Assembly: GCA_002415025.1 (NCBI GenBank)
Contig: DIBR01000002.1
Coordinates: 234,205-298,204 of the forward strand
DNA length: 64,000 nt
Origin: Spongiibacteraceae bacterium UBA5047
GTDB taxonomy: Bacteria; Pseudomonadota; Gammaproteobacteria; Pseudomonadales; Spongiibacteraceae
Direction: 5' to 3'
Shown here: positions 33,455-42,307 of the stretch, piece by piece
How positions within the stretch are numbered: the first letter of the stretch is position 1
How the letters are laid out: every line of letters begins with the position of its first letter
Program-made: the position numbers and the translations under genes
The notes under the pieces: generated by a model
Database searches by the model: none
The model's input: only the letters and a program-made list of their open reading frames with translations
Told to the model about the DNA's origin: nothing

Positions 33455-34783
33455 ATGACAGCTTCCAAAAAATTATCTGGGCTGCGGGCTGTAGCAGCCG
33501 GGTTGGTGCTGACGGGCGCTGCTGCTCCCGCCTTGGCGGAAAACAACTGGTACGTTGGTTTTGAATATGACCGGGTGCAGCTCAAAGATGGCTTTGGCAA
33601 GGTGTTCACGCCCGGCCAGGCGGCAACCGGGACTTTTTGTCTGCCGTTGATCAATGTCGACCCACTTAATCCGGCGGCTACTTGTACGGCTACCCTGGGT
33701 ACCTTCGGTGATTTCAAGACCACCTATGAAGACGACAACGGTTTTGCTTTTTCTGTTGGGTACGATTTTGCTGGCGCGATCCGGGCCGATATCAGCATCA
33801 AGCGTATGCGCAATGAAGTCGATACGGTAGCCGGATTCGCTGTAAGCGGCGACATTACCTCAACATCCCTGCTGTCGAACGTATGGTATGACTTTAATCG
33901 GGACGGTGTTGTTCAGCCTTACATTGGCCTGGGGGTTGGCGCTACTGAAATAGATTTTTCTGACGACGACGATACCGTGCTGTTCGGGCAGGCAGGTTTG
34001 GGTTTGAACTTCAAGCTCAGCGACGCGGTAATGCTGGACTTGGGCGCGCGTTATTTCGAATCCAAAGACCCTGAGTTTGAAAATTTCACTACCGACTATC
34101 GTGGCACCAATATCGTACTGGGTGTGCGCTTTAACTTCCCCGGTGAAGACGCACAGCCGGCAGGTCCGCGCGATAGCGACGGAGATGGCGTACCCGATGC
34201 ACGTGACCGTTGCCCGGGCACTCCGCTGGGAACGCCTGTCAATGAAGAAGGCTGCGCCGACAGTGATGGCGACGGTGTGATTGACACCCGCGATCTGTGT
34301 CCCGGCACGCCTCCCGGCACGCCGGTCGATGTTAACGGCTGTTCAGACATAGATGGTGACGGCATCAGTGATCGTATCGACTCCTGCCCAAGCTCTCCTG
34401 CGGGTCAGGCTGTTATGACAAACGGTTGCGCCGCCGAACAGTCGGTTGTTCTCGATGGCGTTAACTTCGAGTTCAACAGCGCCAAGCTGGAAGTCAACGC
34501 ACAGCGCTTGCTGGACCGCGTTGGTCAGTCGCTGCTTGATTCACCAACCTTTACGGTTGAGCTGCAAGGCCATACCGACAATTTGGGCTCAGATGCTTAC
34601 AACCTGATCTTGTCGCAGGATCGCGCCAACGCGGTTAAAGCCTACCTCATCGGAAAGGGCGTAGAGCCGGAACGCATTGTCGCGCGAGGGTACGGCGAGC
34701 GTCAGCCCGTTGCTGATAACAGCACGGAAGAAGGTCGCACCCGAAACCGCCGTGTCGAAATGAAGGTTCTAGGCGAGCAATAA
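33455..34783 (+). CDS. OmpA-family outer membrane protein with TSP3 repeats (copy 2)
   Basis: Paralogue of the protein at 17.8 kb, 442 residues. The signal peptide ends at APALA (about residue 29). The barrel segment shares YEDDNGFAFSVGYDF, VWYDFNRDGVVQPYIGLGVGA and ARYFESKDPEFENF with copy 1. Three TSP3 repeats follow, of the form RDSDGDGVPDARDRCPGTP. The OmpA domain has FNSAKLEVNAQ, LQGHTDNLGSDAYN and TRNRRVEMKVLG. The ATG at 33455 begins the signal peptide. A strong terminator follows. Confidence 0.93.
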   Translation: MTASKKLSGLRAVAAGLVLTGAAAPALAENNWYVGFEYDRVQLKDGFGKVFTPGQAATGTFCLPLINVDPLNPAATCTATLGTFGDFKTTYEDDNGFAFSVGYDFAGAIRADISIKRMRNEVDTVAGFAVSGDITSTSLLSNVWYDFNRDGVVQPYIGLGVGATEIDFSDDDDTVLFGQAGLGLNFKLSDAVMLDLGARYFESKDPEFENFTTDYRGTNIVLGVRFNFPGEDAQPAGPRDSDGDGVPDARDRCPGTPLGTPVNEEGCADSDGDGVIDTRDLCPGTPPGTPVDVNGCSDIDGDGISDRIDSCPSSPAGQAVMTNGCAAEQSVVLDGVNFEFNSAKLEVNAQRLLDRVGQSLLDSPTFTVELQGHTDNLGSDAYNLILSQDRANAVKAYLIGKGVEPERIVARGYGERQPVADNSTEEGRTRNRRVEMKVLGEQ

Positions 34784-34805
34784 GCGGGCAAGCGTCCTGT
34801 AAGCA

Positions 34806-34834
34806 AAAAGGCAGGCCTTGGGCCTGCCTTTTTT
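34806..34834 (+). terminator. Intrinsic terminator after OmpA/TSP3 copy 2
   Basis: A GC-rich 10-bp stem (34808-34817 with 34821-34830) with loop TTG is followed by six T residues. It is a textbook rho-independent terminator about 25 bases after the stop. Confidence 0.88.
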
Positions 34835-34865
34835 GTGTCTGCCTGTTTTTCAGTCATTTTTTCGG

Positions 34866-35453
34866 TCATTTTTTATAGTGCAGCAGCCGGTTATTGGCCG
34901 GCATCGCGTGATCGTTGATCAACGTCAGCCCGGCAGATTCAGCTAACGTGTTTATGTCATCAAAGTCGCGAATGCCCATGCCGGGGTCGCGTTGCTTAAG
35001 CCACTGATCAAAGCGCTCGTTGCTGTCGCTGGTATAGTTGCGCTGATAGTTAAAGGGACCGTAAAGGCAGAAGTCGCCGGCGTTGCTCAAGTGCGCTTTC
35101 AAACCTGCAAAAAAGGCCTCGACCTGATGCCAGTGCATAATATGCACGGTATTGGCTGAAAAAACGGCACTTACCCCGGTGATCGGCCAGGGGTTTGTTA
35201 CCTCAAGTTCTAGTGCTGCTTCCAGGTTGTTTAGGTTTGCATCCTCAATCCACGCACGTATGCCGGGAAGATGCTCGGCCTGATCTGCGCATTGCCAGCG
35301 CAGATGCGGCATGCGTTCGGCAAAAAACACCGCATGTTGGCCGGTGCCGCTGCCCACTTCCAAAACATGATTGTGCTGCGCGAACACCTGTGAAATCACA
35401 TCAAGTATGGGTTGCTTGTTGTTTTCACAGGCTTGCGAATAAGGTTTGTTCAT
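34866..35453 (-). CDS. DUF938 SAM-dependent methyltransferase-like protein
   Basis: Predicted methyltransferase of 195 residues, family DUF938. The SAM-binding motif I is VLEVGSGTGQHAVFFA (about residues 30-45). An acidic residue follows at the end of the next strand (CADQAEHLPG), and ANTVHIMHWHQVEAFF and LYGPFNYQR are family hallmarks. The acceptor is not known for this family. It converges on the OmpA/TSP3 gene and is divergent from the YbjQ operon. Confidence 0.85.
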   Translation of the reverse strand: MNKPYSQACENNKQPILDVISQVFAQHNHVLEVGSGTGQHAVFFAERMPHLRWQCADQAEHLPGIRAWIEDANLNNLEAALELEVTNPWPITGVSAVFSANTVHIMHWHQVEAFFAGLKAHLSNAGDFCLYGPFNYQRNYTSDSNERFDQWLKQRDPGMGIRDFDDINTLAESAGLTLINDHAMPANNRLLHYKK

Positions 35454-35537
35454 GAAATATCTCTTGCCAGTCGCGTGCCGATGCGCCTATAAAAGGCCAC
35501 TATAAACACCATAACGTTAATTCGGCTGGAGTGTCAT

Positions 35538-35852
35538 GTGTTAGTCAGTAATATCGAAATCATCCCGGGCAAGCGCATCAGCAAGCACCTCGGTCTGGTG
35601 CAGGGCAATACCGTGCGCACCAAGCACCTTGGACGGGATTTGATGGCCGGGCTGAAAAATATATTCGGCGGTGAACTTAAAGGCTATACAGAGCTGCTGA
35701 ACGATGCACGGGAGGAAGCGATTCAGCGCATGACGCAGCAGGCTGAGGCAATGGGCGCCAATGCTGTTATCAACGTTCGCTTTTCAACCTCGTCAGTAAC
35801 GGCTGGTGCGGCCGAACTCTTCGCCTACGGCACTGCCGTGATCCTGGAGTAA
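35538..35852 (+). CDS. YbjQ/UPF0145 heavy-metal-binding-domain protein
   Basis: Small 104-residue protein of the YbjQ (UPF0145) family, predicted to form a pentameric beta-sandwich. Family phrases are VQGNTVRTKHLGRDLMAGLKNIFGGELKGY and MGANAVINVRF. The start is GTG with GGAG six bases upstream. It is the first gene of a three-gene operon with a membrane-anchored YbjQ paralogue two bases on and an M48 peptidase. The metal-binding label is historical; function is unknown. Confidence 0.88.
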   Translation: MLVSNIEIIPGKRISKHLGLVQGNTVRTKHLGRDLMAGLKNIFGGELKGYTELLNDAREEAIQRMTQQAEAMGANAVINVRFSTSSVTAGAAELFAYGTAVILE

Positions 35853-35854
35853 GC

Positions 35855-36304
35855 GTGTACGATCTGATTGTTTTTCTGGCATTGCTCGCGCTGGGCTATT
35901 TTTTTGGTCGGGTGGCAGAGTCGCGACATTTCAAGTCCATACGCGAGCGCGAACAACAACTGGCCTCGGTGCTGGCTTTCAGCGAACGCTTGCCACCACC
36001 AAGCAGTACACCCCGCCGGGTGGCTCTGGTCGGGGGCAGCGTGGTGGTCTCGGTAGATTATTTCAAGCAGGTGGCGGCCGGGCTGCGCAGTATTTTCGGT
36101 GGCAGGGTAATGGCGTTTGAGACGTTGCTCGAACGTGCACGGCGCGAGGCCTTGTTGCGCATGAAGCAGGAGGCTGCGGATCTCGGTGCCGCGATGGTGG
36201 TGAACGTAAAGCTGGAGACCTCCTCCATTTCGAAAGGAAACAAAGGGCAGGTTGGTGCCGTTGAAGTCTACGCGTACGGCACGGCACTGATAGAGTTGGC
36301 GTGA
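35855..36304 (+). CDS. Membrane-anchored YbjQ/UPF0145 protein
   Basis: Protein of 149 residues with an N-terminal membrane helix (about 3-20, LIVFLALLALGYFFGRV), a charged linker and a C-terminal YbjQ domain (about 60-149). Key phrases are VDYFKQVAAGLRSIFGGRV, DLGAAMVVNVKLETSS and VEVYAYGTALIEL. It is a paralogue of the preceding gene with a tether added. GTG start two bases after that gene's stop. Its own stop overlaps the next start (GTGA), so the three proteins are probably made in proportion. Confidence 0.85.
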   Translation: MYDLIVFLALLALGYFFGRVAESRHFKSIREREQQLASVLAFSERLPPPSSTPRRVALVGGSVVVSVDYFKQVAAGLRSIFGGRVMAFETLLERARREALLRMKQEAADLGAAMVVNVKLETSSISKGNKGQVGAVEVYAYGTALIELA

Positions 36305-37149
36305 CAGATTACGAAAATCGCCCGCTCCCTGAAGGCATCAACTACAGCCAGGAAAACCCCCTCAAAGATTTTGCTCTGCTGGTGCTCGCCGCATTGGGGG
36401 GGCTTGCTGTCGTATTGCTGCTGCTGGTTGCGCTGGCCAATTCTATGGCGCCGCTTATTCCCTTTAGTGTGGAGCAGCGGCTGGCCGAGCAAATGGCGTC
36501 GCAATTCCCTGCGGCAGAGCTCAATGAGTCACAAGCAGAGAAACAAGCGTATTTGCGCAAGCTTGCCCGTGAGTTGCTTGAGCATGTTGAGTTGCCCGAG
36601 GGTTTAAATGTCACGGTGCACTATCTCCCGGCAGGCGCCGTCAACGCGTTTGCTACTTTGGGTGGCAATATCTATATCTTTGAAGGCTTGCTTCAAAAGA
36701 TGCCCAGTGAAAATGCGCTGGCGATGGTGATGGCTCACGAAATCGCGCATATTCTTCACCGTGACCCCATCGTTGCAATGGGGCGCGGACTAACAGTGTC
36801 GTTGGCCCTGGCGAGCATTGCCGGGGTGGCCAACAGCTCGGGGATGGATTGGTTGTTCCGGCAGATGGGTATGGTCACCGTGATGAGTTTTACCCGCGGG
36901 CAGGAGCGAGAGGCCGATAGCCGTGCGCTGGAGATATTGCAGGCGCGCTATGGCAATGTGAAGGGCGCGGAGAGTATCTTTGCCGTTTTCGTCGATGAGG
37001 GGCGTGACGGAGAAATGCCGGCGTTTCTGAGTACTCACCCCTTAAGTGCTGAACGCATAGCGCGCATCGAAGATTTTGCCGAAGATCATCTGCAACGTGG
37101 CGAGCCAAAAGAACTGCCTGAATTTTCCACAGCAAAACAGGAGGAGTAG
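36301..37149 (+). CDS. M48-family membrane metallopeptidase
   Basis: Zinc peptidase of 282 residues in the M48 (HtpX/Ste24/BepA) clan. A membrane helix lies at about 24-46. The zinc motif is HEIAH (146-150) and the third ligand Glu is in QEREADSRA (about 204). The C-terminal STHPLSAERI motif is typical. GTG start overlaps the upstream YbjQ gene. M48 enzymes of this type act in envelope protein quality control. Pairing with two YbjQ proteins suggests they are its regulators or scaffold, which is inference. Confidence 0.9.
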   Translation: MTDYENRPLPEGINYSQENPLKDFALLVLAALGGLAVVLLLLVALANSMAPLIPFSVEQRLAEQMASQFPAAELNESQAEKQAYLRKLARELLEHVELPEGLNVTVHYLPAGAVNAFATLGGNIYIFEGLLQKMPSENALAMVMAHEIAHILHRDPIVAMGRGLTVSLALASIAGVANSSGMDWLFRQMGMVTVMSFTRGQEREADSRALEILQARYGNVKGAESIFAVFVDEGRDGEMPAFLSTHPLSAERIARIEDFAEDHLQRGEPKELPEFSTAKQEE

Positions 37150-37154
37150 CCGCC

Positions 37155-37613
37155 GTGAACTACTGGTTGATGAAATCCGAACCTGATGCCTTCAGTATTG
37201 ATGACCTGGCGTCTCGCTCCGGTAAGCGCGAACCTTGGGACGGTGTGCGCAACTATCAGGCGCGCAATTTTATGCGCGACGACATGAAAAAAGGCGACCA
37301 GGTATTGTTTTACCACTCAAGTTGCGCAGAACCCGGTGTTGTCGGAGTAGCCAGGGTGGTTAAAGAGGCTTATCCTGACGCGACCGCCTTCGATCCAGAA
37401 TCAAAGTATTTTGACCCAAAATCCGACCCCGACAAGCCCCGCTGGTTTATGGTGGATATTCAGCTGGTGCGCAAGCTAAAGCGGGTGATTACCCTGGCCG
37501 AGCTTAAACAGAACCCTCAGTTGGAGGGAATGCGCTTGCTGGCACGTGGTAACAGGCTGTCGGTTATGCCGGTTGAAAAAGAGCACTTCGATACGGTGCT
37601 CTCGATGCTCTAA
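37155..37613 (+). CDS. EVE domain protein
   Basis: Stand-alone EVE (PUA-like) protein of 152 residues. Hallmarks are MNYWLMKSEPDAFSIDDL at the start, WDGVRNYQARNFM, GDQVLFYHSS and RWFMVDI. EVE domains are thought to bind modified bases in DNA or RNA. The GTG start lies five bases after the M48 stop with GAGGAG upstream, so it may be read with the YbjQ-M48 operon, although many genomes carry it as a lone housekeeping gene. Confidence 0.9.
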   Translation: MNYWLMKSEPDAFSIDDLASRSGKREPWDGVRNYQARNFMRDDMKKGDQVLFYHSSCAEPGVVGVARVVKEAYPDATAFDPESKYFDPKSDPDKPRWFMVDIQLVRKLKRVITLAELKQNPQLEGMRLLARGNRLSVMPVEKEHFDTVLSML

Positions 37614-37625
37614 CGGTTCTGTGGG

Positions 37626-38414
37626 CTAGCGGCTAGCCTGGTCGGCGCTGTCTCGCGTAAACACCAGATCGGTACCGGACGATAGTCCGGGCTGATAGCG
37701 ATAGCCTTCACAATCAAAGGCCTTCAAACCTTCAATCGATTTCACCCGGTTTTTGACGATAAATGCGCTCATCAGGCCGCGCGTCTTTTTGGCGTAGAAG
37801 CTGATGATTTTGTATTGCCCGTTTTTCAGGTCTTTAAACACCGGTGTAATGATTTCTCCATTGAGAGATTTCTTTTTCACCGACTTGAAATATTCATTTG
37901 ACGCCAGGTTGACCAGTAGTTCCGACTTGCTGGCCTGCAAGTCTGTGTTGAGCGCATCGGTGATCTTGTTGTCCCAAAAGCTGTAGAGATCCTTGCCGCG
38001 ACTATTTTCAAAGCGCGTACCCATTTCCAGCCGATAGGGCTGAATCAGATCAAGCGGTTTAAGCAAGCCATATAAGCCCGACAGAATGCGCAAATGTTTT
38101 TGTGCGAACTGGAAATCGCGTTTGCCAAAGTTCTGGGCCTGTAGCCCCAGATACACGTCGCCCTTGAATGCAAGCGCCGCTGCGCGTGCATTTTTGCTGG
38201 TGAAGGGTGTCTTCCAGTTCATATAGCGCTCGTGATTCAGCTCGCCGAGTGCCGGGCTGATCTTCATCAAGCTGGAAATGTCCTCGGGATTCAGCGCCCG
38301 CAACTCACGAATTAATTGCTTTGAGTCGGCCAGAAATTGCGGCTGGCTGTGCTCATCTGTGGGCAGAGGGGATTCAAAATCCAGTGTTTTTGCGGGCGAG
38401 ATTACCGTCAGCAT
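37626..38414 (-). CDS. yaaA: Peroxide stress protein YaaA (DUF328)
   Basis: Protein of 262 residues of the YaaA/UPF0246 family, which lowers intracellular free iron and limits DNA damage during hydrogen peroxide stress in E. coli. It begins MLTVISPAKTLDFESPLP and contains GDVYLGLQAQNF, RILSGLYGLLKPLDLIQPYRLEMGTR, LVNLASNEYFKSV and FYAKKTRGLMSAFIV, all family signatures. It is divergent from the TRAP permease genes. Confidence 0.95.
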   Translation of the reverse strand: MLTVISPAKTLDFESPLPTDEHSQPQFLADSKQLIRELRALNPEDISSLMKISPALGELNHERYMNWKTPFTSKNARAAALAFKGDVYLGLQAQNFGKRDFQFAQKHLRILSGLYGLLKPLDLIQPYRLEMGTRFENSRGKDLYSFWDNKITDALNTDLQASKSELLVNLASNEYFKSVKKKSLNGEIITPVFKDLKNGQYKIISFYAKKTRGLMSAFIVKNRVKSIEGLKAFDCEGYRYQPGLSSGTDLVFTRDSADQASR

Positions 38415-38453
38415 GTAAATTCCTGTGACCTGTGTGGTTTATACCGGTTACGC

Positions 38454-38459
38454 TATAAT
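38454..38459 (+). promoter_or_regulatory. Candidate -10 box for the TRAP permease operon
   Basis: A perfect TATAAT lies 30 bases upstream of the dctQ-type start. No clear -35 is visible at the right spacing, so confidence is low. Confidence 0.4.
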
Positions 38460-38489
38460 GCCTCGCTTGGATGTGAGCCGAGGCAGCGA

Positions 38490-39008
38490 ATGCGAATAAT
38501 AACAGCCCTGTCGGCGCGACTCGACGGCTACAGTGAAACTACAGGAAGACTTCTGGCCTGGTTGTTGCCCCTGCTGATGTTAAATACCTGCGCGGTGGTT
38601 TTTTTGCGTTATGGTCTGGAGCAGGGCTCGACCTTTATGCAGGAGTTGTCTATCTACCTGCACGCGACCGTGTTTATGCTCGGCGCGGGCTATACGCTCA
38701 AGCGCGACGCTCATGTCAGGGTGGACATCTTTTATCGCCAGTTCTCCCTGCGCGCCAAGGCCTGGGTTAACGCGCTCGGCACGCTCGTTTTCCTTTTTCC
38801 CTTGTGCGGCTATGTCATTCTGATCAGTTGGGATTTCGTCAGCCATGCCTGGATGATCCGGGAATCATCGGGTGAACCGGGCGGAATTCCCGCCGTTTTC
38901 CTGCTGAAGACGCTTATTCCCTTGATGGCCGTTAATCTGGCGGTGCAGGGCCTATCTGATCTGCTGCGCAGTGTTGCAGTACTGGCCGACAGCGAGCGGG
39001 CCGCCTGA
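38490..39008 (+). CDS. TRAP transporter small permease (DctQ type)
   Basis: Membrane protein of 172 residues with four helices, the small permease subunit of a tripartite ATP-independent transporter. Family features are RYGLEQGSTFMQELSIYLHATVFMLGAGYTLKRDAHVRVDIFY and the later SSGEPGGIPAVFLLKTLIPL. The ATG at 38490 has GAGG upstream; the earlier in-frame region overlaps yaaA antisense and is not coding. Its stop overlaps the large permease start (TGATG). Confidence 0.92.
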   Translation: MRIITALSARLDGYSETTGRLLAWLLPLLMLNTCAVVFLRYGLEQGSTFMQELSIYLHATVFMLGAGYTLKRDAHVRVDIFYRQFSLRAKAWVNALGTLVFLFPLCGYVILISWDFVSHAWMIRESSGEPGGIPAVFLLKTLIPLMAVNLAVQGLSDLLRSVAVLADSERAA

Positions 39009-40375
39009 TGGTGGAGTGGATGCCACTTTTGATGTTCGCCGCCGTCTGCCTGGTGCTGGTGCTGGGTTACCCGGTTGCCTTTAGTCTGGCGGGCACTGCC
39101 ATGCTGTTCGCCGGTGTAGGGATTATTGCAGGCTGGTTTGACCCCAGTTACCTGTCGGCTCTGCCCTCGCGCTTATTTGGCACCATCAATAATATTACTT
39201 TGATGGCTGTGCCCCTGTTTGTGTTAATGGGTGTGTTACTTGAGCGCAGCCGCATTGCCGAAGATCTGCTGGATACCATGTCGAAGCTCCTCGGCAGGCT
39301 TCCGGGTGGGCTCGGGGTATCCGTGATTCTGGTTGGCGCGCTGCTGGCGGCGAGCACGGGTATCGTTGGCGCAACGGTTGTGACGATGGGGCTGCTGTCG
39401 CTGCCAACCATGCTAAAGCGCGGTTACAGCCCGTCTATTGCAACGGGCACCATTTGCGCCACCGGCACGCTGGGGCAGATCATCCCGCCGTCGATTGCGC
39501 TGGTGTTGCTGGGGGATACCCTGTCGACCGCCTATCAGCAGGCGCAACTGGAGATGCAGGTACAGAATCCGGAAACGGTATCGGTGGGCGACCTGTTTAT
39601 GGGCGCCCTGGTGCCCGGCCTGCTGCTGGTGGCTATGTATCTGCTTTATACCGTTGTGCAGGCCTGGCGCAAACCCGAAAGCATGCCGCCGCTGGAGGAA
39701 GCAGGTGATGTTGATGTCGCTACCCTGCTAATGAGCCTGCTGCCTCCGGTGCTGCTGATTGTCACAGTACTGGGTTCTATTCTGGTGGGTGCTGCAACGC
39801 CGACTGAAGCTGCGGCGGTGGGGGCGCTTGGTGCTGCCGTACTGGCCAAAGCGAAGGGCGAGTTGAGCCTGAAGCGCCTGCGTGAAGTTGGTGAGTCTAC
39901 ACTGGAAGTGACCAGCATGGTCTTTATGATCCTGATTGGCGCTGCGGTGTTTTCGCTGGTGTTTCGCGGATACGGCGGCGACGACCTGATTCAATCCCTG
40001 TTTGACAGTATGGGCGGCGGCGTGGCCATGGCCGTGCTGGTGGTGATGGTCGCGATTTTTTTGCTGGGCTTTATTCTCGACTTTATCGAGATCACCTTTG
40101 TAGTGGTGCCTATCGTTGGGCCGATATTGCTGGCGATGGGGGTCGACCCGATCTGGCTGGGTATTATGATTGCCATCAACCTGCAAACCTCCTTTCTGAC
40201 ACCGCCTTTCGGCTTTGCGCTGTTCTACCTGCGCGGCGTGGCGCCGGAATCGGTTCGTACCCGCGATATTTATCGCGGGGTGGTTCCCTTTATTGCCATG
40301 CAACTGGTGCTGCTTGTTCTGCTGGCGCTCTGGCCTGATATCGCGACCGCGCTACCGAGGTGGATGCGCGGGTAG
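39008..40375 (+). CDS. TRAP transporter large permease (DctM type)
   Basis: Membrane protein of 455 residues with about 12-13 helices, the ion-coupled translocator of a TRAP system. Family phrases include PLFVLMGVLLERSRIAEDLL, GALLAASTGIVGATVVTMG, GTICATGTLGQIIPPSIALV and NLQTSFLTPPFGFALFYLRG. It is coupled to the small permease. The only TRAP binding protein in the window is at 42.6-43.8 kb, on the opposite strand. TRAP systems with this subfamily often carry keto or lipophilic acids. Confidence 0.94.
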   Translation: MVEWMPLLMFAAVCLVLVLGYPVAFSLAGTAMLFAGVGIIAGWFDPSYLSALPSRLFGTINNITLMAVPLFVLMGVLLERSRIAEDLLDTMSKLLGRLPGGLGVSVILVGALLAASTGIVGATVVTMGLLSLPTMLKRGYSPSIATGTICATGTLGQIIPPSIALVLLGDTLSTAYQQAQLEMQVQNPETVSVGDLFMGALVPGLLLVAMYLLYTVVQAWRKPESMPPLEEAGDVDVATLLMSLLPPVLLIVTVLGSILVGAATPTEAAAVGALGAAVLAKAKGELSLKRLREVGESTLEVTSMVFMILIGAAVFSLVFRGYGGDDLIQSLFDSMGGGVAMAVLVVMVAIFLLGFILDFIEITFVVVPIVGPILLAMGVDPIWLGIMIAINLQTSFLTPPFGFALFYLRGVAPESVRTRDIYRGVVPFIAMQLVLLVLLALWPDIATALPRWMRG

Positions 40376-40497
40376 CAGCATAAAGGCTGTGCGCGAGCGC
40401 GGATTGACAGCGCCAGAGGATGCACTTACCGTTGGCGATTGGCTTCTCACGCCAGATATAACACTGGCATTTTAAGAATCACTAAGGACTCACGGCA

Positions 40498-40896
40498 ATG
40501 CGTGAAATAGACGATACCCCCACTCCCCGCGGCGAGCTGGCTTTGCAAACGCTGGCCATGCCCGGCGACACCAACCCCAATGGCGATATTTTCGGTGGCT
40601 GGCTGATGTCGCAAATGGATCTGGCGGGTTATATCACCGCATCACGCCGCGCCGAAGGTCGTACCGCAACGGTTGCGGTTACCGGAATGGCTTTTCTCAC
40701 GCCGGTGAAAGTGGGTTCTGTGGTCAGCTGCTACACCACGATCGAGGAAGTGGGGCGCAGCTCCATTCGTATTAGCGTCGAAGTGTGGATAGACCCACAC
40801 CGTAGCCCGGTTAAGGTCACCGAAGGCGAGTTTGTCTTTGTGGCTATTGATGCCAACGGTCGTACCCGCGCAGTCCCCGACAGCGACGACGATTGA
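40498..40896 (+). CDS. yciA: Acyl-CoA thioesterase (YciA-like hotdog)
   Basis: Hotdog-fold thioesterase of 132 residues that hydrolyses acyl-CoA esters. The family core LALQTLAMPGDTNPNGDIFGGWLMSQMDLAGYI includes the conserved Asp of the active site. VAVTGMAFLTPVKVGSVVSCYTTIEEVGRSSI follows. It stands alone after the TRAP genes with a 122-base gap. Confidence 0.9.
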   Translation: MREIDDTPTPRGELALQTLAMPGDTNPNGDIFGGWLMSQMDLAGYITASRRAEGRTATVAVTGMAFLTPVKVGSVVSCYTTIEEVGRSSIRISVEVWIDPHRSPVKVTEGEFVFVAIDANGRTRAVPDSDDD

Positions 40897-40941
40897 TAAG
40901 CACCCGGCTTCAAAATACGCGAACAATAACAGGATAAATGT

Positions 40942-41790
40942 ATGGATATGGCAGGCAAGGTGGCGTTGGTCACTGGTGTGACGAGTGGTGTGGGTACAGC
41001 AACGGCAGAAGCTATTGCCCAAACCGGTGCTGAATTGTTTATGGTGTGCCGAAACAAAAGCAAGGGCGAAGCGGTGCTTGCGGATATTCAGCAAAAAACC
41101 GGCAATGCCAAACTTCAATTATTGGTGGGTGATTTGGCTGTGCAAGCCGATATTCGCCGCGTCGCCCAGGAGTTTCTGGATACGGGTAAGCCGCTGCACT
41201 TGCTGATCAACAATGCCGGTGTGGTGAATATGCACCGGAAAATTACCGTTGACGGTATTGAAGAAACCTTCGCCGTGAATCATCTGGGCTACTTCCTGTT
41301 AACCGAATTGCTGCGTGAGCGCATTGTGAGCAGTGCGCCGGCGCGAATTGTCAGCGTTGCGTCCAACGCACACGAATTTTGCAAAGAGATTCACTTTGAC
41401 GACCTGAATTACGAAAACAGAAAGTACAAAACTTTCGAAGTCTACGGGCATTCCAAGCTCGCCAATATTCTCTGGACGCGTGAAATTGCCAGACAATTGC
41501 AGGGCACCGGTGTAACCGCAAACTGCGTTCACCCCGGTGCAGTGCGCACGGGGCTGGGAACGCAAAATGGTTTACTGGGGAAGATTGCGACCAAACTGGT
41601 GGGCCCCTTTTTCAGGTCGCCGGCAAAAGGCGCTGCAACATCGGTGTATCTTGCTACCTCGGACAAGGTTGAAGGGGTGAGCGGCGAGTATTTCTACGAT
41701 TGTAAACAGCTCACCGCCAAGCCCTGGGCGCGGGATGATGCCACCGCGAAACGCCTTTGGGATGTCAGTCAAAAATTGGTCGGCTTGTAA
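40942..41790 (+). CDS. Short-chain dehydrogenase (retinol dehydrogenase-like)
   Basis: NAD(P)-dependent oxidoreductase of 282 residues. The Rossmann motif is TGVTSGVG (residues 10-17), the structural NNAG is present in LLINNAGVV, the catalytic Ser lies in IVSVASNAH, and the catalytic Tyr-Lys are in YGHSK (YxxxK). The insertion between Ser and Tyr and the HPGAVRTGLG motif resemble the retinol dehydrogenase/WWOX-type SDR group. Substrate is unknown. Confidence 0.88.
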   Translation: MDMAGKVALVTGVTSGVGTATAEAIAQTGAELFMVCRNKSKGEAVLADIQQKTGNAKLQLLVGDLAVQADIRRVAQEFLDTGKPLHLLINNAGVVNMHRKITVDGIEETFAVNHLGYFLLTELLRERIVSSAPARIVSVASNAHEFCKEIHFDDLNYENRKYKTFEVYGHSKLANILWTREIARQLQGTGVTANCVHPGAVRTGLGTQNGLLGKIATKLVGPFFRSPAKGAATSVYLATSDKVEGVSGEYFYDCKQLTAKPWARDDATAKRLWDVSQKLVGL

Positions 41791-41880
41791 CTCAACGGCT
41801 ACCGCCTAAACAAAGTGTAATGGCCCGTGCGGGCAGGGCTGCCGCACACTGTGGTCACACAAGTGGATAGCGGGTGATTT

Positions 41881-42288
41881 ATGGCCGTCAGTTTTGACCA
41901 GTTTTGTATTAACGTCAGCGATCTTGATCAATCAATTGCGTTTTATCAGGACGCCTTGGGCTTTACGATAACGCATCGTATTGAGCAGCCGGGCGGTATG
42001 AATGTTACCGAAGTGGTTTTTCAGGGCGAAAGCGGCAACCGTTTGCAGATAGCCCGGCATCACGACGTTCCCGGCCCCATTGAGCACGGCAGCGCTCTGT
42101 GGAAATTTTATGTTAATACCGATGATTGCGAGTCAGTGTACAGGCGTTGCGTCAAAGCCGGTGCAAAATCCATTACGGAGCCCGTGCGGCTTGACGCATG
42201 GCCGGTGACGGTCGCCATGATCTGCGACCCTGATGGCTACAATATTGAAATTGTGCAGCAGCACGCCGAGACGCCGCCTAATCAGTAA
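41881..42288 (+). CDS. VOC-superfamily (glyoxalase-fold) protein
   Basis: Metal-binding 135-residue protein of the glyoxalase/dioxygenase (VOC) superfamily. The pattern QFCINVSDLDQSIAFYQDALGF, VNTDDCESVYRRCVKAGA and ICDPDGYNIEIVQ is standard, with the C-terminal Glu as a likely metal ligand. Neighbours are an SDR and a Dabb protein, a set often seen in catabolic clusters, but no specific reaction can be assigned. Confidence 0.85.
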   Translation: MAVSFDQFCINVSDLDQSIAFYQDALGFTITHRIEQPGGMNVTEVVFQGESGNRLQIARHHDVPGPIEHGSALWKFYVNTDDCESVYRRCVKAGAKSITEPVRLDAWPVTVAMICDPDGYNIEIVQQHAETPPNQ

Positions 42289-42307
42289 AATGTGTTTGTG
42301 GAGGGCG

